Source of the DNA: Pardosa pseudoannulata
Lineage: Eukaryota; Arthropoda; Arachnida; Araneae; Lycosidae
Direction: 5' to 3'
Assembly (NCBI GenBank): GCA_032207245.1
Contig: CM063505.1
Span: forward strand, 169,433,890-169,497,889
DNA length: 64,000 nucleotides
How positions within the stretch are numbered: position 1 is the first letter of the stretch; every line of letters starts with the position of its first letter. Made by a program: the position numbers and the translations under genes. Under the pieces are notes generated by a model that made no database searches, was not told the DNA's origin, and worked only from the letters and a program-made list of their open reading frames with translations. Positions 23,994 to 35,796 of this stretch are shown here, in pieces.

Positions 23994-24135
23994 TATTTAT
24001 ACAATTCGAACAGTAGTTTCTTTCGGGAAATTTAAGGAAACGCGGAAAGATATCTTAACGTTGTTACTATTACGATTAAATGGTACGATAGAAAAACCAA
24101 CTTTTATCTCATTCTTCTACTTGTCTTTATTATCT
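23994..24135 (-). promoter_or_regulatory. Promoter of truncated copy 6
   Basis: TATAAATA at 23994-24001, kB-like GGGAAATTTA (plus strand) at 24025-24034, and GATA motifs (plus-strand TTATCT) at 24104-24109 and 24130-24135. The module is fully kept although the gene is dead. Confidence 0.45.
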
Positions 24136-24359
24136 CTCGGAAGGTCATGAATGAAATGAGTGGGAAGAAATGAAATGTTATTTTGTTTTATCTCACCGTC
24201 TTTTGGTAAGATAAGACAAAAAAAAAATCGGAGTACATATATGAGGTTTATTTAAATGTATCGAAAGAAAAATTATTAAAGTATTATTCTACACTAAATG
24301 TGTAATCTTTTGAGTACTTTTTAGTAAATATAAAGTATTTTTACTTGTTAGGATATTGG

Positions 24360-24530
24360 TGTGGAGCTCTGCGGTCAACTATTTTGCAACAGGAGGGCTA
24401 ATGAGACCGAAACCTAAAGCTTAATGCCGATTCCAAACATCTACGAACATCCATTCCACTGTAGGATTCGAACCCACGTACTCCGGTATCGAACACGTTC
24501 TCCCTAATTATTTGGTGATTGTTCGACATA
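24360..24530 (-). mobile_element. tRNA-derived SINE (family A)
   Basis: Minus-strand orientation, B-box region CGTGGGTTCGAATCC. The perfect 10-bp target duplication AGGATATTGG lies at 24350-24359 and 24531-24540. The head is diverged and the CCAAACC tail is missing. Confidence 0.8.
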
Positions 24531-24622
24531 AGGATATTGGACAAATAAAATAGATGAAAATTATTTGCTTTAGCAGCTTTTCCGAATTCTTTTTCAGCTA
24601 TTTCCGGATTACATCGCTTTAA

Positions 24623-25754
24623 CCCTCTAGCTGCGCATCCCGCGATTTCCACGGGCAACATAAATGTAGCAAAATTTGCGCAACCCGGGCAAGCATTTCA
24701 TTCATCTATTTAACTCTGCAACTCGCTCTTTCCCGTTTATTCTTTCATTTTGACTTTATTGTGATTTTTAATTGTTTATTTATCTTTAAACTAGCAGATG
24801 GCTTTAATTGTCCACATTTCTGCGAAATATAGAAGAATTTTTTGTAGCATTTTGAGCGCGCTGTTCATAGCTGAAAGATGTCTGTCAGGAAGCGTTTCGC
24901 GAGTGATATAACCTATACTCTTGATGATATTTCCGCCATTGATAGCACTTCTGACTCTTCTTTCAAGTATATTGAAGATAGCTATAGCGAAACTGATGAG
25001 AATTTCTCGGATTCCTCTGCGAATAGTGATGAATCTGAAAATTTATTTTCTATTTAAAATGTTCGACAGTGGTGCAAAATTGATATGCAAAATATTCCAC
25101 CAGCTACTGCTTCATTTCCTTTCCTTGGAAATCCTGGACTAAATTCCACTATGGAAAATGATGCAACTGTTTTGGACTATTTTGAAGTTATGTTGCAAAT
25201 AATAGTAAAAGAGACCAACAGTACATGAGAGTAATAGACCCAGGAGACTAACTACTCGACATTTTGCTAGCCATATACACCCAAATCGCACGAAGAAAGA
25301 GCCTCTTAGATAGTGTGCTGTCTATTTTTAAAAAAACTGAAGGTGGAACAAAAAATTCGAAAAAAAGCCAGTTTGGTGCAAGGATTGCGAGGTAGTACTT
25401 TGCATCGAACCTTGTTTCGAAATTTATCATACAAGACTTCATTTCTAATAAATGTTTTGTAAGTCTTTTGCATTTTTTAATTAGTATATACGTTTTGCTT
25501 TTGTATTTTATAAAATAAATGATAATTTAACCAAGATTAATTTTTAAAATTAAGCTTTTATATCATTATTCTAAAATTTCATTTTTCTGAACATCTTTTT
25601 TTAGGACCTAATTCTATATAAAAAAAACTCTTTTACAAAATATTTTGTATATTTTAACTCTAAAATGTATATTGATTTGAAATATATAATAAAAAAATAC
25701 GCAATTTTTTAACCTTTTTTGATAAAATAGATACACAGCGAGAGGTTGTATATT
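24623..25754 (+). mobile_element. piggyBac-family element, internally deleted and decayed
   Basis: The left end is TTAA (24619-24622) followed by CCTCTAGCTGCGCATC. The right end has the inverted motif (complement CCTCTCGCTGTGTATC, near 25,730-25,745), with TTAA at 25755-25758. From ATG 24878 the acidic N-terminus reads SVRKRFASDITYTL. After a frame break come NIPPATASFPFLGNPGLNS and IIVKETNS, typical of piggyBac transposases. The catalytic middle is deleted. Near 25,230-25,445 the C-terminal cysteine-rich part survives (WCKDCEVVLC..CFEIYHT) with stops. It is not autonomous. Confidence 0.78.
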
Positions 25755-25758
25755 TTAA

Positions 25759-26810
25759 CGAGGATATAACTTAAGTGCTTATTATTGAATGAGATTATTT
25801 ATAATAACCATTTAAAGTTATTAAACATAAAAGTAGTTGTAGAAAACATTTGAATTTCTTTTTAATATTTTAGTCAGATAATGACAGAAAAAGTAGAATG
25901 ATATCGTTTCATTAAATTTATTTGCTCTCGTGATTTGTCAACATGTTGCAATATTCAGTAAGCAACAAGCTCATATCTAATTAGTCTCTGGAACACGAAA
26001 TTAAATTTTTTTTTTCAAAATTAATCCAGCTCTTCAATCATATAATCCAAAAGTTCCCAACGAGTGATATCGTCTCTCAGTATGCACTGAATTGTTCCAT
26101 TAGGATGGGAGTAAATTCAGTAACATATGGCTATGGGGCAGGGTTGTGTTAATTTTAAATATGGAGATTTATAGCAGTGGTTTAAAACAGGTTTAACCGT
26201 CCTGGTCAGTACCAATTTTGACCAGTTTTGACCACTGAAATTCACTTTTCAATATATTTAATACTAATCGAACATAATTTACTAACGTATAATAAAGGCA
26301 AGTTACATTTATTAAAAATGTCATAATATAAATAACAACAGCAAAAACAAATATAACATAACACCAAGATACAAAAAAATATTGCATTTACTTTTTTTAA
26401 TACAAGCTGTTTTATATGTAATTTATGTTGAATACAAAAAACGATTACAAATAACAAGTTTTGTAGTTGTCTCTAAATTTAAACGATTTCGCAATTTATT
26501 TTTGATTACTCCAAACTTAGAAAATAATTTTTTCTATAGCTGGCACAACAGTTCATTAAATGTATTGTAAAATCAACAAATTTTATGTTAATGCCTTTAA
26601 CCTTCTTCACTGCTGCCCACCAGACATCAGATCCTAGTGTATCTTTAATTGTACTCTTTTTATGTTTTTTACTGCAACTGGATTACATTTTTACAATTGC
26701 ATGTGCATGGTTCATTTCTAAGACTCAAACATTCTTATTATACTGTATAATCATGTTAAATCTTATGAACGTGTTAGCGTAATATTTTGTTTAACTGCAC
26801 TACAATTTTC
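25759..26810. other. Spacer sequence between copies 6 and 7
   Basis: The first 400 bp match spacer 1 (1,960-2,340; for example ATATAACTTAAGTG and AGCAACAAGC). The remainder holds short AT-rich ORFs (26193-26782) with no recognisable domain and no conservation that I can see. Confidence 0.5.
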
Positions 26811-26823
26811 TTTTAATAAAATA

Positions 26824-27042
26824 TTTATTACAATGACTATCCCATGAAATCTTTCAATAAATAAATCTATTAAAGATAACATTTTAGATTAAAAAAAGGA
26901 AGTTTAACAATATACATGTGGTGTTGATGAACGTACATTAATTTATCACAGTGTAGCAAAGTGTTTCTTTTATAAAATATTTTTATTTAATACCTTTCAT
27001 GGGTAAAACACCAGAATTCCTTACTGCAGCTAACAGAGGATT
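26824..27042 (-). pseudogene. 3' end fragment of an IL-17-like gene (before copy 7)
   Basis: Only the last 19 codons and stop remain (26983-27042: NPLLAAVRNSGVLPMKGIK), together with their own 3' UTR including two AUUUA pentamers (26858-26866) and AATAAA (plus-strand TTTATT 26824-26829). The homology then jumps directly to the 3' flank of copy 7. This is the scar of unequal crossing-over. The same scar is present before copy 8. Confidence 0.75.
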
Positions 27043-27177
27043 ATATATTTTTCAATGTTTTTTATAAATGCAAAATTTATAGCCAATGAATTTCATATAT
27101 GATACCAAAAGCCTGCATCATGTATTATTAAATTAACATAAAATAAAAAAAATCAAATAGCGTCTTTTAATAAAATG

Positions 27178-27228
27178 TTTATTACCATAAATGTTACATG
27201 GAACCCTTCAATAAATAAATAAATAAAT
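27178..27228 (-). promoter_or_regulatory. 3' UTR AU-rich element and poly(A) signal of copy 7
   Basis: Four overlapping AUUUA pentamers (plus-strand 27210-27228) and AATAAA (plus-strand TTTATT 27178-27183). Confidence 0.6.
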
Positions 27229-27346
27229 CCATTAAAAATAATATTTCAGAGAAAAAAAATGATGTATGACAATATACATGTGGTGTTGATGAACGTACAT
27301 TAATGTTATCACAATGTAGAAAAGAGTTCCTTTTATAAAATATTTT

Positions 27347-27919
27347 TCATTTAATACCTTTCATGGGTAAAACACCAGAATTCCTTACTGCAACTAACAG
27401 AGGATTATTACTTCTAACACAAGCCACACTTACGGTCTTCCATTCAGTTGTATAGAACGACGTCAAGTTGTCATTGTCATATTTCATTAACACAGGAATA
27501 TTATATCTAACCTCTTCGCATTTCACTTTTGGTTGGTTCCTCCTCAGTATGGGAGTATTTCTCCAAGAGTTTTCACATTCCACATTTGGCAGCACTTGAG
27601 GAATTCTGTCGATCTGAACATCAAACTGCCATCTACTTGTGCAGGCTTCATCTCCTGCTAGTCCAGTTTCGATAGTAGTAAAACACATACTTGACTCTTT
27701 TGTGTTATGTATATTCACCCAAGGTAAGTCGGTTGATTTCTTACTGTAGGAAATTTCTTCTTGTAATCCTAAAGACTTCAATGGTGTATTCTGGAATTTT
27801 TGATCAGATTCTTGAAAGTCGTGTACAGACTTTTCAGTTAAATGCGTTGGAAAGGAATAGACACAAAGTGTCGAACACAACAAAAACCCCATAAAAGTGA
27901 TTAATGTAGCCATTTCCAT
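27347..27919 (-). CDS. IL-17-like secreted cytokine, copy 7 (intact)
   Basis: A 190-aa ORF from the first ATG (MEMATLITF); a longer reading would need a TTG start at 27928. An ATG two codons downstream of 27919 matches the MA start of other copies. Signal peptide is about 1-22. Cysteines are at 79, 93, 115, 134 and 167, with W97 and an NLT sequon. By eye the C-terminal 124 residues differ from copy 3 at about nine positions, whereas the segment from FPTHL to STDLP differs at about 16 of 44. That points to a mosaic gene. The tail GVLPMKGIK is kept. It has its own promoter and ARE. Confidence 0.78.
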   Translation of the reverse strand: MEMATLITFMGFLLCSTLCVYSFPTHLTEKSVHDFQESDQKFQNTPLKSLGLQEEISYSKKSTDLPWVNIHNTKESSMCFTTIETGLAGDEACTSRWQFDVQIDRIPQVLPNVECENSWRNTPILRRNQPKVKCEEVRYNIPVLMKYDNDNLTSFYTTEWKTVSVACVRSNNPLLVAVRNSGVLPMKGIK

Positions 27920-27991
27920 GAGAAACAACGAGTGGTATCTTCGATGATATGAATCTGCAAACCAAGTGTGATTTGTTCACCTTTCTAACAG

Positions 27992-28136
27992 TATTTAAAG
28001 AATTTCAAACAGTATTTTTATATGGGAAATTTTCGGAAATGCCGAAAGATATCTTAACGTTGTTACTATCATGATTAAGTGATAGGATAGAAAAACCAAT
28101 TTTATCTATATATAATGCGTATCTTTTTTTTTATCT
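27992..28136 (-). promoter_or_regulatory. Promoter of copy 7
   Basis: A TATA variant TTTAAATA lies at 27992-27999. kB-like GGGAAATTTTC (plus strand) is at 28024-28034. GATA motifs (plus-strand TTATCT) are at 28102-28107 and 28131-28136. GCCGAAAGATATCTTAACGT is kept exactly. Confidence 0.5.
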
Positions 28137-28139
28137 CTG

Positions 28140-28732
28140 AGCGTAACATGAATGAAATGAGAAATCTGTTTGGAAATTTTGTAACGATATTTCGGTTTCA
28201 CTTACTGTCTTTTGGGAAAAATCGGAATGGAGTACACTTATGGGGATTTCTGTAAATGTAAAAATTAATAAAAGTTAAGAAAGTTTAAAAAAGTATCTAA
28301 AAATATTGTATTATTCTACATTGAATGTGAATATTTTAATACGTTTAATAAATTCGGGAAGTGTTTACATTTGTGAGGTTATTAGACAAATAAAGTACAA
28401 AATTATGATTTGATTTAGCATTGTCTTGCGCATTTTTTATTAATCACTTATGCATTGGTACAATTAAATTTTTATTACTGAATGATATTACTTTTGGTTC
28501 TTATTTAGTGATGTGAAATAAAAAAGTACTTATTGAAAAAGTTAAAACTTTTTTTTATATTCTAGTCAGATAAGAGTGATATTGATGGGATGATATCATT
28601 TGCTTAACTTTAACTGCTGCTATGGTTTTTAACATGTTGGAATAGGTGGTGAACAACAAGTCTCTCTTCTAGTCTAGGGTACAAAAAATTGACAATTGAA
28701 CTCAAAACTCAACCAATTCTTTCTTAATCTAA
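28140..28732. other. Upstream spacer of copy 7
   Basis: No gene is seen. It is collinear with 34,390-34,980 upstream of copy 8, with few differences. Confidence 0.6.
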
Positions 28733-28734
28733 TA

Positions 28735-29015
28735 TACACTCAAGAACCAAAACATTATGACCACCCCTACATTTTTCAATGAACTCGCCTAGATGACATC
28801 GAAGGCACGTGATAAGGTGGAAATGGTATTTAACGCCGCTGGAGAGTCTGAAGAATCCTTATTTCTGTTACTTTTGTGTGTGATGGGAGAGACTGCGGAT
28901 CTAAACGATTTTGATAGAGGGCTGACTCTAATGGCTCGAAGGCTCGGAACAAGACAACAGGAAATGTTTATGTGGCCAGGGACATCCGTAAAGCAATACG
29001 TAAATTTAATAAAAT
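28735..29015 (+). mobile_element. Tc1-like transposon fragment
   Basis: It begins at TA with CACTCAAGAACCAAAACATT, a Tc1-type terminal sequence. From ATG 28883 it reads MGETADLNDFDRG then MARRLGT, the usual start of a Tc1-like helix-turn-helix transposase, and is then lost. The spacer of copy 8 lacks it at the matching place (near 34,975). Confidence 0.6.
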
Positions 29016-29169
29016 AAAAATAATAAGAATTATAAAAAGTTGAAAAAATAGTAAAAATTTATTTTAAAAATAATAAAATGACTTTTAAAATAATAAAATG
29101 ACTTTTAAAAAAATAAAACAACTTTCGGAATAAGAATTTAAAAGAAAAGGCAGACAATATTAAATTTAT

Positions 29170-29545
29170 TAGACATAAAAAAATGGCTGCGTCGGGGATA
29201 GAACCGTCAACCCGACATTCTACCAAAGGTACAACGCCTACAAGTGGAGAGCGAACTAATTAGAGTATATGAAGGTTCAAGTAGAAACAGTCCAGAAATT
29301 TAAATATTACTTTATGCCTTTACTATCCTATCAAGAATAAATTTTGTAAAGAATAAGAGGAAGGATAAGGTTTGAAAGAATAGCATTAAACACTCGAAAA
29401 GGGGGATGGGGTGGATTTCGAACTCGCTTTCAATTTTGCTAACCCTAACTCATGAAAAATCCAATATGGATGCCTGTATCCATTCCAGGTACAACCGTTT
29501 CAGAAATTAGCGGACAGACAACTTAGGCTATTATTATATAGGGGA
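29170..29545 (-). mobile_element. Possible tRNA-like SINE or composite repeat
   Basis: The minus strand near 29,190-29,240 has a B-box-like GACGGTTCTATCCCCGAC. The distal end reads ACAACCGTTTCAGAAATTAG and CTATTATTATATAG, resembling widespread non-LTR or SINE tails. Borders and family are uncertain. Confidence 0.35.
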
Positions 29546-32500
29546 TAATAAATAAGATATTATTTTTAATTATAAATTTTGTGAGTTTCACTATTTTACT
29601 ACAGACCGCCATTTAACCACCTCCCTTGATAAAATATAGAAATTTTAATGGCAATTCCTTTATCGTATTTTTCTAATCATGGGATTAGTATTGTAGTAAG
29701 TATACTATTTAAGAAAAGACATGTGCGAATAAAGTTTGTAATATTTATATCCGATATTAGCAAATTTCTAAAATTTTACCAACCTCAGTTACCTTAATTT
29801 ATTAATTTTTTTTTATTTTATGCTTATTTTTATGTTTTTAAAGATAACTGTTTACTATATTTGATGACCATTGTAATTAATTTCCTCTTTGTGATTTTTA
29901 ACCCGTAGATGGATGAAACAGATGTAGATAATGTGAAATAATATTTTAATTTTAGGTCTAATCAACTATTATATAAGAGAAAGTGTCTAGAATAAGTGTT
30001 TTCTATTATGATGGAGGCGGTAGTCCAGAAAAGTTATGGAATCTCTGATCTAATCCATAGGTAGTATATACTCATTTAAATGCTATTATCATCATTAAAG
30101 GCTTCTGTTGCTCACTTGAATAAGACACGCAACTCAGGAAAAAGATGGCACTATATTTTATCGCTACATTTCGTAGTTCCAATCCCACATTTGGCATGTC
30201 ATAGTTCTTTAATATCGGTCTTAAGTAATCCGATCTGATTGATGTAATACGAATATTTCAGTATATAATACGGAGATTTCCAAAAGTTAGATAACATAAA
30301 ATATATTATAAAAAATAAATATTTGTAATAATTTAAATAATTTGCTTTCGTTCATTCGTTGGCGTTTTGATTTTCTGTTTCAGTGTTGTGAATCATACGT
30401 ATTTTTCTCATTGCACCATTTCTTGTTGTGGTTGTTGCAATTAATATAATGATTGATAATTGGTCCTATATTCATTTGGACGTACGTATAATTAATAATT
30501 TATGCTAGCTCCTTTCTCCCAAGCATTCGGTCTCAGTAATTAAGGTTCTTAAAATAAAGGCTACATTTATTTCAGTCTAAGTCTTTTTACGGACTCGCCG
30601 TTTTCTTCAATGTGCCATAACTGTTTACTTCATTACTTCTAGATGACTAAGCTTCTCTTTGCCCAGTAGCCCGGGCAAGTAAAAACAGTAACGGCTACAA
30701 TTCTATGTGACAAGTGAATTAAATATTGCTGGTTTACATAAATATATACACAGGAAAGTCAAGTTTCAAAATAAATCTAAAATTTGAGGTTGTCTTTCCC
30801 ATAGTCCGCTGTTTAGTATTTCATGTTTCATAAAACGTGTAAAACGTATAACAATTTAATTTGCAATTGTATTTCCTTTTCCAGCATCACTATCTCCTCA
30901 CAAACCATGATATAAGTTATATCATATTAAAAAAGCTTTGTCGAAACACATTGCCACTACAAAGTATCTAGTTTTAACTCCTTAACAGCTTCATTTTTCT
31001 CACAAATTTGATCCAAAAAATGTCACATTTTTTATTGCATATTTTTGTTCATTTTATATTTGTAAGATGGAAAGTAATGTTTCTAATTTTTTTATAAACT
31101 TATAAAAATATCTTTACAGGAAATAAAATAATGTTTTCCCTTGAAGTTGATGTCGCTCTCTCATGTGTACAGGAAAGTTATACTGACAGTTGTGCATATA
31201 AAAAAATATAAATATTTTTAATTACAATTACTACAAAATTATTTTCGAATGGAAATACTACAGTACATTTACTTAACCTGTTTTCTGAAAGATCATATTT
31301 AGTGCAGTAAATTTTGGAAGAGGGCAAGAAGCATAGTCTCACAAAAATATCTAGGTCTCTTTACTAATTATTTTGCCGCTGTCATCTTTCTTCAGTGAAC
31401 ACACATAGCACAGGTTAGCAGGTCTTAGTTTTTTGTCTGTAGGTGTATTTACTTCTAAAAAAGCTCTCTCGGCCAGTCTCCCAAAACCAAAGCCAAAGTC
31501 AAGCCAAAAACCCAAAGATAAAACCCCGCGTAGTATTGCAAAACATATCAGAATCGACTTTTATTCAAACAGAATATACTTCGAAAACTAATACCTTGTG
31601 GACATCTATACGACTAATTTGACATTAAAATTACAAAAGATGTAAAGATATGGCCAAAACAGTGAAAACGACAAAGAAATCAGATAGTCCGTACGACGTA
31701 CGGGTAAATCTTTAAAGGCAAGGTAACCGCTTCTGTAAGGTGTACGAGCAAACCAGGCAAGGGGATAATGAAATAATAATCAAATGCTGACACCAATAAT
31801 CTTCTACAAGAGTATAATAAGATACAATTTGCTCCGAGATTTTCAAAACAAGATATCTTTCAACTTGGTGACATTAGAAAATAAGGCAAAAGTGATTAGT
31901 AAGATAACTAAGTATTACTGAAAATAAATTGGCATGGTGTCATAATATAAGATTTGGCAGAAAATTCTATGTTCCTATTTTAAGAATCTTTAAGATTATA
32001 TTTAAGTAATTTTAATAGAAACTTTAAGAATATAATTAAATACAATTTACGACCAGATTTTCAAAACAACCTATTGATCGATTTGAAGACTTTAGAAAAG
32101 AAGACAAGAGTGATCAATAAGATAACTGAGTGTTGATTCTAATCTATTGTCAAGCCATTATAATATAAGATTTGGCTGAAAATTTTATGCTCCTATTCAT
32201 TCTTTTCTATATGCATCTTTCATTTACTTGCTTGATATATGTGATATTTAATGAAAAATATTAAATAATAGCATTAGAAGGAAGTAAATCTGATACAATA
32301 TTTTTTCGTATAGTAAATTTGTATAATTAGAATTTCTTGAATCATAATTAAAATTTTTGTAGAACACAGATGACTTTCGTTTTTATTACCTACGTATAAT
32401 TTTTTCCTGCGAATTGTCTAATGAATTTCTTAGAACTGAGAGAAATTTAAAAACTTAATCCAGTGTTACTACATCCATAACGTAAAAGAAAAATTTTATA

Positions 32501-33030
32501 TTTTTATGTTTTTATATCTTAGAAAATAAAAAAGCTGTATATAACATTGCAGTCTACTTCCTTGGAATACAATTTTTTTAGGAAAGGGATTCTAATCAAA
32601 TTACAGTACTTGGAGTAGAAATTATTTGTTCATTTTAACTACTTTAAATATCTATCTAAAATTTATAATTTTAAAACTTCTAAATAAGCCTAAACAACTT
32701 TTTTTTTTAAATCTTCTGAGTATTTCAATTTCTGATTTTCAAAACAGTTATCCGGTATTCCTGTACTATAAAATATTAAAAGGAATTTTGAAACCTATTC
32801 TAAGAGTATATTGTAAGAGTAAAAAGTCTAAGGAAAATACATGTTATTTAACAGAAAAATATTCTAATACAAGAGAAATAAAATATTCTAATACAAGAGA
32901 AAAAATATTCTAATACAGGACAATTAGAATATTTCTTCGTCATCATGATCATTGGAAATGTAAGATTTATTGCTGATGAAGTTCACTTAAAATACCAAAG
33001 ACATATGTCATGCATTCGAAAGCTAATATA
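29546..33030. other. Spacer between copies 7 and 8
   Basis: No gene is seen. The landmarks of spacers 1 and 2 are present in order, interrupted by an insertion at 30977-31766. A local duplication of about 220 bp follows (31,800-31,985 and 32,030-32,195). The 95-codon ORF at 32626-32913 is AT-driven and has no recognised motif. Confidence 0.5.
30977..31766. mobile_element. Unclassified insertion of about 790 bp in the spacer
   Basis: The flanks read as one continuous block in spacers 1 and 2 (AGTTTCAATGAAATAATAAT), but here they are separated by 790 bp. The insert contains an A- and C-rich stretch near 31,480-31,530 (CCAAAACCAAAGCCAAAGTC). No ORF or clear terminal repeat was seen. Confidence 0.5.
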
Positions 33031-33062
33031 AAATAAAAATAAACAAATCTTTTAATAAAATA

Positions 33063-33289
33063 TTTATTACAATGACTATCACATGAAATCTTTCAATAAA
33101 TAAATAAATAAATCCATTAAAGATAACATTTTGGATTAAAAAAATGAAGTTTAACAATATACATGTGGTGTTGATGAACGTACATTAATTTATCACAGTG
33201 TAGCAAAGTGCTTCTTTTATAAAATATTTTTATTTAATACCTTTCATGGGTAAAACACCAGAATTCCTTACTGCAGCTTACAGAGGATT
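33063..33289 (-). pseudogene. 3' end fragment of an IL-17-like gene (before copy 8)
   Basis: The last 19 codons and stop (33230-33289) with four AUUUA pentamers (33097-33113) and AATAAA (plus-strand TTTATT 33063-33068), then a jump into the 3' flank of copy 8. The junction is the same as at 26824-27042, so copies 7 and 8 were duplicated after the junction formed. Confidence 0.75.
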
Positions 33290-33425
33290 ATATATTTTTC
33301 AACGTTTTTTATAAATGTAAAATTTATTGCCAATGAATTTCATATATGATACCAAAAGCCTGCATCATGTATTATTAAATTAACATAAAATAAAAAAATA
33401 TCAAATAGCGTCTTTTAACAAAATG

Positions 33426-33476
33426 TTTATTACAATAATTGTTACATGAAACCCTTCAATAAATAAATAAATAAAT
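33426..33476 (-). promoter_or_regulatory. 3' UTR AU-rich element and poly(A) signal of copy 8
   Basis: Four overlapping AUUUA pentamers (plus-strand 33458-33476) and AATAAA (plus-strand TTTATT 33426-33431). Confidence 0.6.
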
Positions 33477-33593
33477 CCATTAAAAATAATATTTCAGATA
33501 AAAAAATGATGTATGACAATATACATGTGGTGTTGATGAACGTACATTAATGTTATCAAAATGTAGAAAAGAGTTCCTTTTATAAAATATTTT

Positions 33594-34166
33594 TCATTGA
33601 ATACCTTTCATGGGTAAAATACCAGAATTCTTTACTGCAACTAACAGTGGATTATTACTTCTAACACAAGCCACGCTTATGGTCTTCCATTCAGTTCTAT
33701 AGAACGACGTCAAGTTGTCGTTGTCATATTTCATTAACACAGGAATATTATATCTAATCTCTTCGCATTTTACTTTTGGTTGGTTCCTTCTCAGTATTGG
33801 AGTATTTCTCCAAGAGTTTTCACATTCCACATTTGGTAGCACTTGAGGAATTCTGTCGATCTTAACATCAAACTGCCATCTACTTTTGCAGGCTTCATCT
33901 CCTGCTAGTCCAGTTTCGATAGCAGTAAAACACATACTTGACACTTTTGTGTTATGTATATTCACCCAAGGTAAGTCGGTTGATTTCCTACTGTAGGAAA
34001 TTTCTTCTTGTAATCCTAAAGACTCCAATGGTGTATTCTGAAATATTTGCTCAGATTCTTGAAGGTCGTGTGTAGACTTTTCAGTTAAATGCGTTGGAAA
34101 AGAATAGACACAAAGTGTCGAGAACAACAAAAAGCCCATAAAAGTGATTAATGTAGCCATTTCCAT
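33594..34166 (-). CDS. IL-17-like secreted cytokine, copy 8 (intact)
   Basis: A 190-aa ORF with the same MEMATLITF start, signal peptide and spacer as copy 7, so these two are recent sisters. Cysteines are at 79, 93, 115, 134 and 167, with W97, DRIPQVLP, the NLT sequon and VACVR kept. Private changes include DVKIDRIP and a C-terminal GIQ. Flanks on both sides match copy 7 over hundreds of bases, including the 3' fragment scar. It has its own TATA-variant promoter and ARE. Confidence 0.78.
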   Translation of the reverse strand: MEMATLITFMGFLLFSTLCVYSFPTHLTEKSTHDLQESEQIFQNTPLESLGLQEEISYSRKSTDLPWVNIHNTKVSSMCFTAIETGLAGDEACKSRWQFDVKIDRIPQVLPNVECENSWRNTPILRRNQPKVKCEEIRYNIPVLMKYDNDNLTSFYRTEWKTISVACVRSNNPLLVAVKNSGILPMKGIQ

Positions 34167-34238
34167 GTGAGAAGACGAGAGGTATCTTCAATGATTTGAA
34201 TCTGCAAACCAAGTGTGATTTGCTCACCTTTCTCACAG

Positions 34239-34381
34239 TATTTAAAGAATTTCAAACAGTATTTTTATTCGGGAAATTTTTGGAAATGCCGAAAGATATC
34301 TTAACGTTGTTACTATCATGATTAAGTGATAGGATAGAAAAACCAATTTTATCTATATATAATGCGTATCTTTTTTTATCT
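34239..34381 (-). promoter_or_regulatory. Promoter of copy 8
   Basis: The TATA variant TTTAAATA is at 34239-34246, kB-like GGGAAATTTT (plus strand) at 34271-34280, and GATA motifs (plus-strand TTATCT) at 34349-34354 and 34376-34381. Confidence 0.5.
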
Positions 34382-35762
34382 CTAAGTGTAACATGAATGA
34401 AATGAGAAATATATTTGGAAATTCTGTAACGATATTTAGGTTTCACTTACTGTCTTTTGGGAAAATCGGAATGGAGTACACATATGGGGCTTTCTGTAAA
34501 TGTAAAATTTAATAAAAGTTAAGTAAGTTTAAAAAATTATCTAAAAATATTGTATTATTCTACATTGAATGTGAATATTTTAATACATTTAATAAATTCG
34601 GGAAGTGTTTACATTTGTGAGGTTATTAGACAAATAAAGTACAAAATTATGATTTGATTTAGCATTGTCTTGCGCATTTTTTATTAATCCCTTATGCATT
34701 GCTACAATTTGATTTTTATTACTGAATGATTTTACATTTGATTCTTATTTAGTGATGTGAAATAAAAAAGTACTTATTGAAAAAGTTAAAACTTTTTTTA
34801 TTTTACAGTCAGATAAGAGTGATATAGATGGGATGATATCACTTGCTTAACTTTAACTGCTGCTATGGCTTTTAACATGTTGGAATAGCTGGTGAACAAC
34901 AAGTCTCTCTTCTAGTCTAGGGTAAAAAAAATGACAATTGAGCTCAAAACCAAACCAATTCTTTCATAATCTAATCTATATTTAATATATTTCCTTTTAA
35001 ACATTCCTGATACATGGTTGATGTTGGTTTATGATTCTCATTGAATGAGATAATACACTATTGCTTAAAAAGGCTATTTCATAGCCGTAGTTTGAGAGTT
35101 CCAATCCCAAGTTTGATACTCTCATTGTCTTTTAGTATCAGTTTTAAGTAATTAATTATAAATGATATAATAATAATATTTTAGTAGATACTGCGAATAA
35201 TTCAGGAAAGTATATAATAATTAATAAAACATGAAGCTTTAAATTATAATTATATAAATTAAAGATTTATTTTTTATTTATTCGTTGTCGTTTTGATTTT
35301 GAGTTGCCTTATTTTGAATCCAACCTAATATTTTCAATGCAATTTTTTAGTGGTTTTTTTATCTTTTATAATAGTTATCTCTTTTATAATAGTTAATATA
35401 TATCGTGTATCAACTTGAACATGGGCATGAATAATAGTTTATACCAGTTCCATTACGCTAAACATACGTATCTGAGTAAATAAAGTTCCCAAAATAAATT
35501 ATATACATATTTATATTTCAAAACCTAAATTTGATTTTATATTATATTACATACCAGCTATATGAACAATTGCAAAAATAAACAACTTATTTTTAGAAAA
35601 TGAATACCATATTGTATTTAAAAAATTTAAACAAGTTAAAAAATAATACAAGTCATTTTTATGTTTTTCATAAACTGAAATGTAAAATAAAGCAATCAAA
35701 GGATTCTTTTTGGTAATATGTAGCGATTAATTCATGAATTCCACTAGCGTGAAGTAGCTATA

Positions 35763-35796
<34 letters not shown>

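Noticed and set aside
24398..24661. 87-codon minus-strand ORF
   Set aside because: It runs across a SINE and the end of a piggyBac relic.
27347..27928. Start of copy 7 at 27928
   Set aside because: That codon is TTG. The first ATG is 27919 and gives the same N-terminus as copy 8.
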